This document shows, one piece after another, positions 51,185-58,827 of a stretch of DNA of 64,000 bases. How positions within the stretch are numbered: position 1 is the stretch's first letter; each line of letters opens with the position of its first letter. The stretch lies in assembly GCA_013178225.1 (NCBI GenBank), contig JABLXE010000002.1:1-64000 (forward strand). Reading direction: 5' to 3'. The notes under the pieces are model-generated. The model ran no database searches, was not told where the DNA came from, and worked only from the letters and a program-made list of their open reading frames with translations. A program made the translations under genes and the position numbers. This DNA comes from Methanotrichaceae archaeon. Its GTDB lineage: Archaea > Halobacteriota > Methanosarcinia > Methanotrichales > Methanotrichaceae.

Positions 51185-51255
51185 TCCCAACCCCGGCGCT
51201 ATTTATCTCCCATAAGCTTGATATGGTCGCAGATAACTGAATCGAGTTGATACTA

Positions 51256-51405
51256 ATGGCCAGATTTCCTGAAGCTGAAAAGAGAACCCTGAACATCAAG
51301 ATCTGCATGAATTGCAATGCCCGAAATCCATTGCGAGCAACCAGATGCCGCAAATGTCACTACCGCGGCCTGAGAATGAAGTCCAAGGAGAGCAAGTCCG
51401 CATAG
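51256..51405 (+). CDS. rpl40e: 50S ribosomal protein L40e
   Basis: The 49-residue protein [39 protein letters not shown] matches archaeal L40e, with the zinc-binding CxxC pairs (ICMNCNAR and CRKCHYR) and the basic C-terminus. CTATTTATC (51199-51207), just after the tRNA, is a likely TATA box. The stop lies three bases before the GGGP synthase start. It is smaller than most gene finders' cut-off. Confidence 0.93.
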   Translation: MARFPEAEKRTLNIKICMNCNARNPLRATRCRKCHYRGLRMKSKESKSA

Positions 51406-51408
51406 AGC

Positions 51409-52182
51409 ATGATGCATGCCAACGGATGGGTCGAAAGGCAGCTCCTGGCGGCAGTAGAGAAGTTCGGAACGGCTCACCTCACCCTGATAGACCCCGATTC
51501 TCAGAGCCCGGCTAAGGCCGGGGAGATAGCTGAGGCTGCAGATCAGGGCCAGACGGATGCCATCATGGTCGGGGGATCGGTTGGTGCGTCAGGCACGGTG
51601 CTTCACCAGACCGTAGCCGAGATCAAGAATAAGACCGATCTTCCGGTCATACTTTTCCCGGCCGGCGTAGCCGGGCTTTGCGACAATGCCGATGCCGTTT
51701 TCTTCATGAGCCTTCTCAACTCTCGCACTTCCTCCTATCTAATCGATAACCAGGCTCTGGGCGCACCGCTGGTGAGAGCCTTCGGCCTTGAGCCCCTTCC
51801 CATGGCCTACATAATCGTAGAGCCCGGAGGCACTGTGGGCTGGGTGGGAGATGCGCGCATGATTCCGCGAAAAAAGCCGGAGCTTGCTGCAGCCTATGCC
51901 CTGGCCGGAAAGTTTCTGGGCATGAGGCTGGTCTATCTGGAAGCCGGGTCGGGGGCCGATTCACCGGTTCCGGCTAAAATGATCGCCATCGTCAAGAAAG
52001 CGCTGGGCGATGCGCTGCTGGTTGTTGGCGGCGGCATCAGGAGTGCGGAGGCTGCGGCCGATGCTGCCAAGGCGGGCGCAGATCTGATCGTCACCGGAAC
52101 GGCGGTAGAGAGATGCGAGGACGTGAGCAGGTTCGTCTCGGATGTGACGGCTGCAGTTCACAGGCCTCGGCCATTCCCATGA
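51409..52182 (+). CDS. Geranylgeranylglyceryl phosphate synthase
   Basis: The 257-residue protein has the TIM-barrel motifs of the family: HLTLIDPDSQSP, DAIMVGGSVGASG, VILFPAGVAGLCDNADAVFFMSLLNS, YIIVEPGGTVGWVGDAR, VYLEAGSGADSPVP and VVGGGIRSAEAA. It forms the first ether bond of archaeal lipids from sn-glycerol-1-phosphate and GGPP. Full length. The start is three bases after L40e, and it overlaps the next gene's ATG (ATGA), so L40e, GGGPS and the peptidases are one operon. Confidence 0.93.
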   Translation: MMHANGWVERQLLAAVEKFGTAHLTLIDPDSQSPAKAGEIAEAADQGQTDAIMVGGSVGASGTVLHQTVAEIKNKTDLPVILFPAGVAGLCDNADAVFFMSLLNSRTSSYLIDNQALGAPLVRAFGLEPLPMAYIIVEPGGTVGWVGDARMIPRKKPELAAAYALAGKFLGMRLVYLEAGSGADSPVPAKMIAIVKKALGDALLVVGGGIRSAEAAADAAKAGADLIVTGTAVERCEDVSRFVSDVTAAVHRPRPFP

Positions 52183-53324
52183 TCCGGAAAATTCGGGCTT
52201 TTCTGGATGAACAGAAGCTTGACGGCCTTCTGTTCATCGGCGACAGCATTTGCGACTCGGATATGTACTATCTCAGCCGCTTTTTGAGCGGGGATCGCTT
52301 CACTCTGTTGGCCGCTGATAGCATCCATCTGCTGGTCTCCAGCATGGAGCTGGGGCGGGCCCGTAAGGAGAGCTGTTCTGGCCAGGTGGTCAGCACCTCA
52401 GACTACCACATCATGGACAAGCTCAAGGCTTCCGGCAAGCCCGACGAAGCCTACCTGGAGGTGCTCTGCGAGTTCCTGGACGACCGCGGGGTCAGGCGTC
52501 TGGGCGTTCCCTACCGTTTCCCGGCCGGGATATTCCGGCGGCTCTACGGCAGATATCAGATGACGGTGGTGGACAGCCCGGTATCGCTCTGCCGGGCGGT
52601 GAAGACCCCCCAGGAGATCGAGGCCATCAAAACGGTGCAGAAGGCCTGCGAAAGAGCGATGGATCGGGCGGTGAAGATAATTGCCCGGTCCGAGCCCCGC
52701 GGCGACCATCTCTTCTTTGAGGGGGAGCCTCTGACTTCAGAGGGACTGCGGGCCGCCATTGAGATCTCGCTCCTGGAGAGGGGCTGTGATGCAGTTGACA
52801 CAATCGTTGCCGGTGGACTGGAGGCCGCCGATCCTCACGCCCGGGGAAGGGGGCCCCTTCCGGCCAACGCTCCCATCGTGCTGGACATATTCCCGCGAGG
52901 GCGGGACAGCCGGTACTTTGCCGACATGACCCGGACCGTGCTGAGGGGAGAGGCCTCCATCGAGGTGCAGGAGATCTACGACGCGGTCCTCGCAGCTCAA
53001 AACACGGGCCTGTCAGCTGTCCGGGCTGGAGTATCCGGAAAAGAGGTGCATCTGCGGGTATGCCGGGAATTTGCCGATCGCGGCTATCCGGAGAGGGACC
53101 TTCAGGGATTTACTCACTCCACAGGACACGGCGTGGGATTAAACGTTCATGAGCGACCTTCTCTGTCTGAGGCAGGCGAAGTTTTGCAGGAGAACAACGT
53201 GGTCACCGTGGAGCCGGGCCTCTATTACCCCAAGATCGGCGGAGTGCGGCTGGAAGATCTGGTGGTGGTGACGGACCGCGGCTGCCTCAACCTGACGAAA
53301 TATCCGCGGCAACTTGTGGTTTAG
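52179..53324 (+). CDS. M24 family aminopeptidase (Xaa-Pro type)
   Basis: ATG 52179 begins MIRKIRAFLDEQKLDGLLFIGDS and overlaps the GGGPS stop as ATGA; the longer frame from 52113 is not needed. The 381-residue protein has an N-terminal domain like PepQ/creatinase and the M24 domain with GGLEAADPHARGRGPL, IVLDIFPRGRDSRYFADMTRT, FTHSTGHGVGLNVHERP and NVVTVEPGLYYP. The metal ligands Asp, Asp, His, Glu, Glu are recognisable. Substrate probably X-Pro peptides, or an orphan role. Confidence 0.88.
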   Translation: MIRKIRAFLDEQKLDGLLFIGDSICDSDMYYLSRFLSGDRFTLLAADSIHLLVSSMELGRARKESCSGQVVSTSDYHIMDKLKASGKPDEAYLEVLCEFLDDRGVRRLGVPYRFPAGIFRRLYGRYQMTVVDSPVSLCRAVKTPQEIEAIKTVQKACERAMDRAVKIIARSEPRGDHLFFEGEPLTSEGLRAAIEISLLERGCDAVDTIVAGGLEAADPHARGRGPLPANAPIVLDIFPRGRDSRYFADMTRTVLRGEASIEVQEIYDAVLAAQNTGLSAVRAGVSGKEVHLRVCREFADRGYPERDLQGFTHSTGHGVGLNVHERPSLSEAGEVLQENNVVTVEPGLYYPKIGGVRLEDLVVVTDRGCLNLTKYPRQLVV

Positions 53325-53333
53325 GTGGAAACA

Positions 53334-54224
53334 ATGGATTCTCTAATTCTGGAAAATTACCGCAAAGCAGGAACGATTTTGGCCTCGGTGCTGGCCGAGA
53401 TGGCCCCAAAGATCGAAGTGGGTGCCTCTCTGCTGGAAGTGGCGGAGGCCGCTGAGGAGGCCATACGTGCCAGAGGCGGAGAGCCTGCCTTTCCCTGTAA
53501 CATCTCGCTGGATCGCGCCGCTGCCCACTACACCCCCGGCCCGGAAGATCCGAGCATCTTCGGAGAGAACATGGTCAAGCTGGACATCGGAGTGCACGTG
53601 GACGGCTACATCGCCGATGCCGCCGTAACCGTGGACTTAAGCGGCCATCCGGAGATGGTGGAAGCCAGTCGAGAGGCCCTGGATGCCGCTATCGAGCTGG
53701 TGCGCCCCGGGACAAACACCTCTGATTTGGGTGCCGCTATCGAGCGGGCCATTACCGGCTACGGATTCCGGCCGGTTTACAACTTGACCGGCCACGGGCT
53801 GGAGAGATACCAGGCCCACGCTGAGCCTTCCATACCCAATCGCGCCATGGAAAAGGGCGTAGTGCTGAAGGCGGGAGACGTATTTGCAATTGAGCCCTTC
53901 GCCACCAACGGTCAGGGCCGCATCTCCGAGGCCCCAATAACCGAGATCTTCGGCTTTTCCGGCCGCCGGCCGGTGAGAAATCCTGCGGCCAGAGCGCTTT
54001 TAAAAGAGGTCTCCGAACTCTACAAAACTCTGCCCTTCGCGCGCCGCTGGCTGAAAGGGGAGCGAGTGGACTTTGCCCTCAACCAGCTGCTGAGAAGCGG
54101 GGCCATTCACAGGTATCCTGTGCTCTGGGAGGGCGAGGGAATGCTTGTATCCCAGGCTGAACACACCGTAATTGTGACAGAAGACGGATGCGAAGTGACC
54201 ACCAGGCCGAGAGATCAGGCCTGA
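53334..54224 (+). CDS. map: Methionine aminopeptidase, type II
   Basis: ATG 53334 has AGGTGG upstream; the in-frame GTG at 53325 overlaps that site. The 296-residue protein has FPCNISLDRAAAHYTPGP, VKLDIGVHVDGYIADAAVTVDL, YNLTGHGLERYQAHAEPSIPN and VFAIEPFATNGQG, the motifs of archaeal/eukaryotic type II MAP with its inserted helical subdomain. It removes the N-terminal Met. Following an M24 relative in the same operon, it is most likely the housekeeping enzyme. Confidence 0.92.
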   Translation: MDSLILENYRKAGTILASVLAEMAPKIEVGASLLEVAEAAEEAIRARGGEPAFPCNISLDRAAAHYTPGPEDPSIFGENMVKLDIGVHVDGYIADAAVTVDLSGHPEMVEASREALDAAIELVRPGTNTSDLGAAIERAITGYGFRPVYNLTGHGLERYQAHAEPSIPNRAMEKGVVLKAGDVFAIEPFATNGQGRISEAPITEIFGFSGRRPVRNPAARALLKEVSELYKTLPFARRWLKGERVDFALNQLLRSGAIHRYPVLWEGEGMLVSQAEHTVIVTEDGCEVTTRPRDQA

Positions 54225-54232
54225 GTGCCGCT

Positions 54233-54835
54233 TCAGATCTCCTCTTCGCTGCCGTCGTCGGTTCCGTCGTCTTCCTTGTAGCTGTCGTCTCCCATTTGAG
54301 CCGCGGAGATCGCATCGATACCATCCAGCAGTTCGGCCGTCATGCTGTACGGAAGCTCTCCAAGATCGGGCAGGCTCTCGCCGGCTACGACCCGTGCGCC
54401 CACCTGGGAGAGCAGATTGAAGGTCTCGTCCAGGTTCTCCTCTTTTTCCACTTCCACGGCTCTGCCTACCAGCTCTGAGAGCGGCGTCTCGCGGTCAAAG
54501 TCTCCTGCTATGTACCGCTGGCTGGAGACGAACACTGCTGCCAGAGAGGTCTTGAGAGATTCGATCATCAGGTCGGCATCTTCTCCCAGGGACTCATGAT
54601 CCTGGAACACTACGTCTCTGATCTTGCTTAGCTCATCAAGCGCTTCTTCAGGGCCGATCACCCCTCGCTCGCATCTAGCGATGACCTTCAGGCAAGCCAG
54701 GACCACATCATCCATAATATAGACGAAGACTGCCCCTGCGTTCTTCTCCTCCGACTCGGTGAGCTTAAAGTTGCTCTCCTTGACTTTGGTCATCCAGTTC
54801 AGCCATCGCTTCTGAGTATAGAACTCTTCTTTCAT
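54233..54835 (-). CDS. DUF2150-like archaeal protein
   Basis: The 200-residue protein (FYTQKRWLNWMTKVKESNFKLTESEEKNAGAVFVYIMDDVVLACLKVI...) resembles the archaeal DUF2150 family as I remember it; assignment from memory. It is helical and acidic, with a highly acidic C-terminus (DSYKEDDGTDDGSEEEI). It starts nine bases after the cgi121 stop on the same strand, so it is probably cotranscribed with it. Function is unknown. Confidence 0.72.
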   Translation of the reverse strand: MKEEFYTQKRWLNWMTKVKESNFKLTESEEKNAGAVFVYIMDDVVLACLKVIARCERGVIGPEEALDELSKIRDVVFQDHESLGEDADLMIESLKTSLAAVFVSSQRYIAGDFDRETPLSELVGRAVEVEKEENLDETFNLLSQVGARVVAGESLPDLGELPYSMTAELLDGIDAISAAQMGDDSYKEDDGTDDGSEEEI

Positions 54836-54844
54836 GTTTAACTC

Positions 54845-55351
54845 TCACCGGTATGTGTCCACCAGGGCGACCCTCTCTAGAACCAGATCGGGAATGCGGC
54901 CCTCGCCCACAGCCGCTATCTCGTCATCAGTTATGTGAAAGGCTTCTCTTACCAGAACCGGATCAAAGGAGACATCGAGGCCGTCAGGCTCAATTGCGGC
55001 CACCAGCTCGTTCACATCAGGAAACGGGGTCGTGCTCGAATCGATCTCTTTTCCGCCGACCATCACCAGAGCGATCCTCCGCGTGGTCGGTGAGACGCCC
55101 ATTGCCAGCGCTCTTCCGATCTGTCGCTCTCCTGATGCATAGCGCAGAATCTCAAGCCCCTGGTTCTTGGCTATGTTCCTTCCCTCGCCAAAGGCTGCTA
55201 AAGCCTTTTTGGCAGCAAAGATGAGGTGTTCACGGCTTACCACGAAATCGGCGTCTATGGCCTGAATTGCACAGCCATGTTTGGCCTCCAGCTCGCGGAG
55301 GTACAATAGCATTCGATCTCTGCTGCCGATGACGGGCTTTCCGAAGAGCAT
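54845..55351 (-). CDS. cgi121: KEOPS complex subunit Cgi121
   Basis: The 168-residue protein starts MLFGKPVIGSRDRMLLYLREL and contains AIDADFVVSREHLIFAAKKALAAFGEGRNIAKNQGLEILRYASGERQIGRALAMGVSP, the Cgi121 core. This subunit helps KEOPS recognise the tRNA 3' end for t6A synthesis. ATG 55351 is preferred over TTG 55369; GGTGA precedes it. A candidate palindromic operator lies just upstream at 55369-55381. Its probable operon partner is the DUF2150-like gene. Confidence 0.87.
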   Translation of the reverse strand: MLFGKPVIGSRDRMLLYLRELEAKHGCAIQAIDADFVVSREHLIFAAKKALAAFGEGRNIAKNQGLEILRYASGERQIGRALAMGVSPTTRRIALVMVGGKEIDSSTTPFPDVNELVAAIEPDGLDVSFDPVLVREAFHITDDEIAAVGEGRIPDLVLERVALVDTYR

Positions 55352-55368
55352 ACGAATCTCTTTCACCA

Positions 55369-55381
55369 ATCAGAATCTGAT
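55369..55381. promoter_or_regulatory. Candidate operator, ATCAGAATCTGAT
   Basis: ATCAGA-A-TCTGAT is a 13-base palindrome. It lies between a TATA-like TTTTAAA (55388-55394, minus strand) and the cgi121 start, a position where a repressor would block transcription. Variants recur upstream of the metallohydrolase gene at 56149-56197. Confidence 0.5.
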
Positions 55382-55448
55382 AACGGTGTTTAAAATCTTG
55401 CGGTCTCGAGGATGGGATCACCTTTCCATCTGCCTGCAAGACGGAAAA

Positions 55449-56126
55449 TCACAGCTCAACGGTCTCGCCTGCTTCCATCACCAGCACTTCGGTGTCGCAG
55501 AGGGTCTCGACCAGCGCCTGGAAGTCAGCCGGGTCCTGGACAATCGGTTCCCGGGTGTCATAGTGCATGGGTATCGCGATTTCGGGTCGAAGCCAGCTGA
55601 CGGCTATGGCTGCCTCCCTGGGACCCATGGTGTACCGGCCGCCGATAGGCAGTAGCGCTAGCTGGGGGCGGTAAAGATCTCCAATCAGCTTCATGTCCGA
55701 GAACAGTCCGGTATCTCCGGCGTGATATACCCGAAATCCGTCATCGATTACGTAGCCTGCAGCATGGTCGGCAAGCCGGCCCGAAATCGGGTCTTTGGTG
55801 GCCGAGGAGTGCTGGGCATAGGTCATATGAAAATTGCATTTGCCTATGGCATAGCTTCCGCCGATATTCAAGCTCTCGGCCCTTGCTCCCTGACGGTCCA
55901 GGTAGTCGGCCACCTCCGGCGTGCTCAGGACCAGACAGCCTGTGCGCCTGGCGATCTCTGCCCCATATGACAGGTGGTTGGAGTGACCGTGGGTTATGGC
56001 GATTACATCGGGATAAAGTTCGAGATCTCGGGCTGCATATGTTTCTTTGCCGAGGTACGGATCGATGAGAACGCTCAGCGATTCAACCAGCTCAAAGCAG
56101 GAGTGGGCCAGCCAGGTGATCTTCAT
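55449..56126 (-). CDS. UPF0173-like metal-dependent hydrolase (metallo-beta-lactamase fold)
   Basis: The 225-residue protein starts MKITWLAHSCFEL and has ITHGHSNHLSYGAEIARR, FHMTYAQHSS, YHAGDTGLFSDMKLIG and IPMHYDT, the layout of UPF0173. The usual HxHxDH metal motif reads HGHSNH here, with Asn replacing the Asp that normally binds the second metal. GGAGGTAG precedes the ATG. Whether the enzyme is active with one metal is open. Three ATYAGAATCTRAT sites occur in its leader. Confidence 0.82.
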   Translation of the reverse strand: MKITWLAHSCFELVESLSVLIDPYLGKETYAARDLELYPDVIAITHGHSNHLSYGAEIARRTGCLVLSTPEVADYLDRQGARAESLNIGGSYAIGKCNFHMTYAQHSSATKDPISGRLADHAAGYVIDDGFRVYHAGDTGLFSDMKLIGDLYRPQLALLPIGGRYTMGPREAAIAVSWLRPEIAIPMHYDTREPIVQDPADFQALVETLCDTEVLVMEAGETVEL

Positions 56127-56148
56127 GTGCTACCTCCAGCACGAATTT

Positions 56149-56197
56149 ATCAGAATCTAATATTAGAATCTGATGGAAAATTAGAATCTGATGGAAA
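56149..56197. repeat. Repeated operator-like motifs
   Basis: ATCAGAATCTAAT (56149-56161) and ATTAGAATCTGAT (56162-56174) are near-inverted copies. The 18-base unit ATTAGAATCTGATGGAAA is then directly repeated (56162-56179 and 56180-56197). All lie just before the metallohydrolase start. Together with 55369-55381 this gives four copies. Confidence 0.65.
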
Positions 56198-56283
56198 CCT
56201 GAGCAAAGCTATGCCCCGCATCCTGCATAGCTACTAAAATCTAAGAGGGGGGCAGCCTGCTATCTGCCCTTATTTCTCTATAA

Positions 56284-57144
56284 TCACACCAGGCCAGCAC
56301 GCTGGAGCCTAAGCAGATCGGCTGTATCCAGCTTCTCGCCCTGCCTGAAGTGGGTAAGGATTTCTTCTGCCTCGCGCTTGGCAACCTCTTTGGCGCGATC
56401 CTCTTTAGCGTCCCGGTTCTTCTTCTTGAGGCCGACGATGACCTTCTCGAAGTCGCGGATCTCCCGCTGAGTCCTGATGAACTCCTTGTGCTGTTCATCA
56501 GCCGCCTCCTGGGCTTTTACGAACTCCTTGTGAGCGGCGTCTGCCTCAGCGCGGGTCTGATCGGCTTCCTTGAAGGTGGCGATCATCTTATCGTGATAAT
56601 CCTGCGCCAGCTCCGCAAATTTGGTGACCTGCTCGTGATGCTCAGAAGCCTGGTCCCTCATGGCCTGGGCCTCTTCCAGGAGCTTCTTCAGCTCATCGTT
56701 CTTCTCTAGCTGCTCTTTTCGGCTCTTGAACTCTGCATGCAGAGAAGCGATCTTGTCCACAAGCTGTTTCTCTTTGTCGGGGCTGAGCACCTCGGTCTGC
56801 TGCCGGAATTCAAGGTGATCTATCTCCCTTCGCAGGTCTTTGATGGACCTCTCGCCGGTCAAATTGTACTTCTTGCGGATCTCGTCGATCTTGGCGTAGA
56901 ATTCGTTGGTCTTCTCGTTATACTCATCCCGCAGCTTCTTGGCCTCGGCCACGTTCTTATTGTTCTCGTCCCGAAGCTTCTTGAGCTCCTGGGCCTGCTC
57001 TATGAGCTCTTTGGTGGCCTTGTTAAGCTCATTTCTCTTGGCGGCCCACTTACTGGCCTCAGCGTTCAGTTGGCTGCGGTGGTCCTTGAATGACAGGGAC
57101 TCGCTCCTCAATTTTGCTCTCTTCTCTTCCAGTTCTGCCAGCAT
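56284..57144 (-). CDS. Long coiled-coil protein (COG1340-like)
   Basis: ATG 57144 follows GGAGG by about 11 bases. The 286-residue protein is almost entirely charged heptad sequence (KRAKLRSESLSFKDHRSQLNAEASKWAAKRNELNKATKELIEQ...). It carries the family hallmark RSIKDLRREIDHLEFRQQTEVLSPDKEKQLVDKIASL in the middle and a short C-terminal FRQGEKLDTADLLRLQRAGLV. This archaeal coiled-coil family is conserved across euryarchaea with no settled function; a scaffold or DNA/ribosome-linked role has been suggested. Confidence 0.85.
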   Translation of the reverse strand: MLAELEEKRAKLRSESLSFKDHRSQLNAEASKWAAKRNELNKATKELIEQAQELKKLRDENNKNVAEAKKLRDEYNEKTNEFYAKIDEIRKKYNLTGERSIKDLRREIDHLEFRQQTEVLSPDKEKQLVDKIASLHAEFKSRKEQLEKNDELKKLLEEAQAMRDQASEHHEQVTKFAELAQDYHDKMIATFKEADQTRAEADAAHKEFVKAQEAADEQHKEFIRTQREIRDFEKVIVGLKKKNRDAKEDRAKEVAKREAEEILTHFRQGEKLDTADLLRLQRAGLV

Positions 57145-57812
57145 CCCCCGTTTTTCCTCCTGTTCCAGCAATCCTTGCTGGGTTTGGTCCCTTTAGAGAC
57201 CTCTTCGCAGTTGAGCGAAGAAATCCTCGAAGGCACTGTACATATTGGGGCTACCATGCAAGTCGGCCCGTCGGTCATCCGATTGTGGCTTTTATAACAG
57301 ATATCCATGCATAAGGGTATTACCCCTCGGTAAGATATGGCAATTGTTACGAAAAGACGACAATTTCATAAGACCGGCAGAGACTGGCATGCTGAGACAT
57401 ATCCAGATTCCCTTAGTGTATTAACCTTTTGGTTATAGATTTGCGTTTGATAAATTTATTTATTATGTTTTAGGGGCAGCGGCTCGACAAAGTTGCATGT
57501 ATTCCATTATAATAAATCTATGTCTATGATATTTCGAACGGGCTTCGGTAGCGAGAATATATCTCCGGCTCAGTACTCATGGCCGGGTGCCGGTGAAAGA
57601 GGCTTCTTGCTAGGCAGCCAAAACCACTGGCAGATGAATGCCGGATTCATGATCTTTCACCTTTACCTGGTGCTTCCGGACGAGCTGCAGCTATCACATT
57701 CTTGCCCCCTCAGGTCGATCGCGATCAACAGATTAAAATAGGTGAGTTGCATTAAAGAAGACAGGATCATCAAAGATAATATTCGTTATTAGCTTTAGAT
57801 GGAGGGATTGAT
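57145..57812. other. Intergenic region upstream of the secreted gene
   Basis: About 670 bases of low-GC sequence containing AT-rich boxes (e.g. near 57450-57467) and GGAGG (57801-57805) for the next gene. An 82-codon frame at 57493-57741 has no ribosome site and no homology I can see, so I leave it out. No RNA gene was recognised. Confidence 0.5.
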
Positions 57813-58739
57813 CTGAAGAAGGTTATGCTTGCAGCGTTGGTTCTAGTTGCTTTTATGGGCTTATCAGGCTTATCCGGAGCAGCTACTTATGAAAAAGTAG
57901 AGACCAACACCACTTTCAACTTCGAGCAGAGCGTGCAGGGCAACGGCTTTTTCATGACTTACATGTATGCCAAGGCCGGAAACCTTGCCATGAAGAACTA
58001 CGCTCACGGCAGCGGATCCATAGACAACGAGATGATTCTGGTCACCCAAGAACTCAACAGGACCACTCATCCCTATGACGCAGACTGGAACGACTTCGAC
58101 CAGAACTGCATACAGTTCAAGGAGGACGTCTCCATGGTCTACGCTCCCATGAGAATTGCAGTCGGAACCGGCTACTATGCCGCCAACCCCGTGGACTACA
58201 GCTCGCTTCTCAAGGAGAAGACCTGGGTGAAGAACTACCGAGCCGCGACCTCCATGCACCATGAGGTGGAGTACGCTCACGCCCTGGATAAGGAACTGGA
58301 GCTTGTAGCCAAGGACAAGTTCAATTACACCTACGACCCGGTATGGGAAGGCATAGGCTACACTCAGATGAAGATCGTGGAAGATGTGACCGACGGCAAG
58401 GCCCACATTGGCGTCCTGCAGGGCGACTTCAGCAATTCGCAGGACAATACCGGAAGTGACCTGATGGACTGGAAGCCCTCTCACACTGCCTGGAAGAATC
58501 CGGCAATTGAGATCGACGAGGACTACTGGGGAACTTACCACATAGAGAAGAACATGACTCTCGAGGTGCCCTACAAGAAGATCATCAAGGGCGAGGACTG
58601 GTTGCCCTGCTGCTTCGGCGGCTGGAATGATATGCGGTACTACGACCAGAAGGGCTTCGGAGCCAGCACCAAGGGCGTCTTCGACTGCACCTGCTACAAG
58701 GTGCCCGTCACGGCCCAGTTTCCGAGAGTTTACGTCTAA
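57813..58739 (+). CDS. Secreted protein with C-terminal CC...C motif, second copy of family
   Basis: If CTG 57813 is used, the 308-residue protein starts MKKVMLAALVLVAFMGLSGLSGA, a proper signal peptide, with GGAGG eight bases upstream. The first ATG (57825) would lose the lysines and has no spaced ribosome site. The mature part has NTTFNFEQ, VQGNGFFMTYMYAKAG, many N-x-T sites and the WLPCCFGGWNDM...VFDCTCYK region. It resembles the protein at 1653-2654 in the cysteine motifs and in the G-x-G-F pattern. Function unknown. Surface location is likely. Confidence 0.75.
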   Translation: MKKVMLAALVLVAFMGLSGLSGAATYEKVETNTTFNFEQSVQGNGFFMTYMYAKAGNLAMKNYAHGSGSIDNEMILVTQELNRTTHPYDADWNDFDQNCIQFKEDVSMVYAPMRIAVGTGYYAANPVDYSSLLKEKTWVKNYRAATSMHHEVEYAHALDKELELVAKDKFNYTYDPVWEGIGYTQMKIVEDVTDGKAHIGVLQGDFSNSQDNTGSDLMDWKPSHTAWKNPAIEIDEDYWGTYHIEKNMTLEVPYKKIIKGEDWLPCCFGGWNDMRYYDQKGFGASTKGVFDCTCYKVPVTAQFPRVYV

Positions 58740-58827
58740 ACTGGGGAAGTAATTTCCCCATTATTTTATATTTTTATTATATTCAATCGCTGCTTTTATG
58801 AACTTCTCTCACACATAGAAAACCCGC

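Larger units (their letters stand above)
51034..51198 (+). tRNA. tRNA-Ser (CGA) with D-loop and T-loop introns
   Basis: Acceptor GCCGGGG (51034-51040) pairs with CCCCGGC (51191-51197), and G73 is the Ser discriminator. The anticodon stem GCAGG/CCTGT (51108-51124) holds loop CTCGAGA, anticodon CGA at 51115-51117. The long variable arm GTCCC/GGGAC is class II. Intron 1 (about 51056-51102) lies in the D-loop: GGAC-AAA and GTTC-AAA form a bulge-helix-bulge, followed by the helix TTCTC-x-CGC. Intron 2 (about 51154-51184) lies in the T-loop. Splicing gives T-loop TTCAAAT on stem TTGGG/CCCAA. One A12/C23 mismatch remains in the D-stem. No CCA is encoded. Confidence 0.9.

Noticed and set aside
57493-57741. 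82-codon frame upstream of the secreted gene
   Set aside because: No ribosome site, no homology or domain, and a position inside a probable promoter region.
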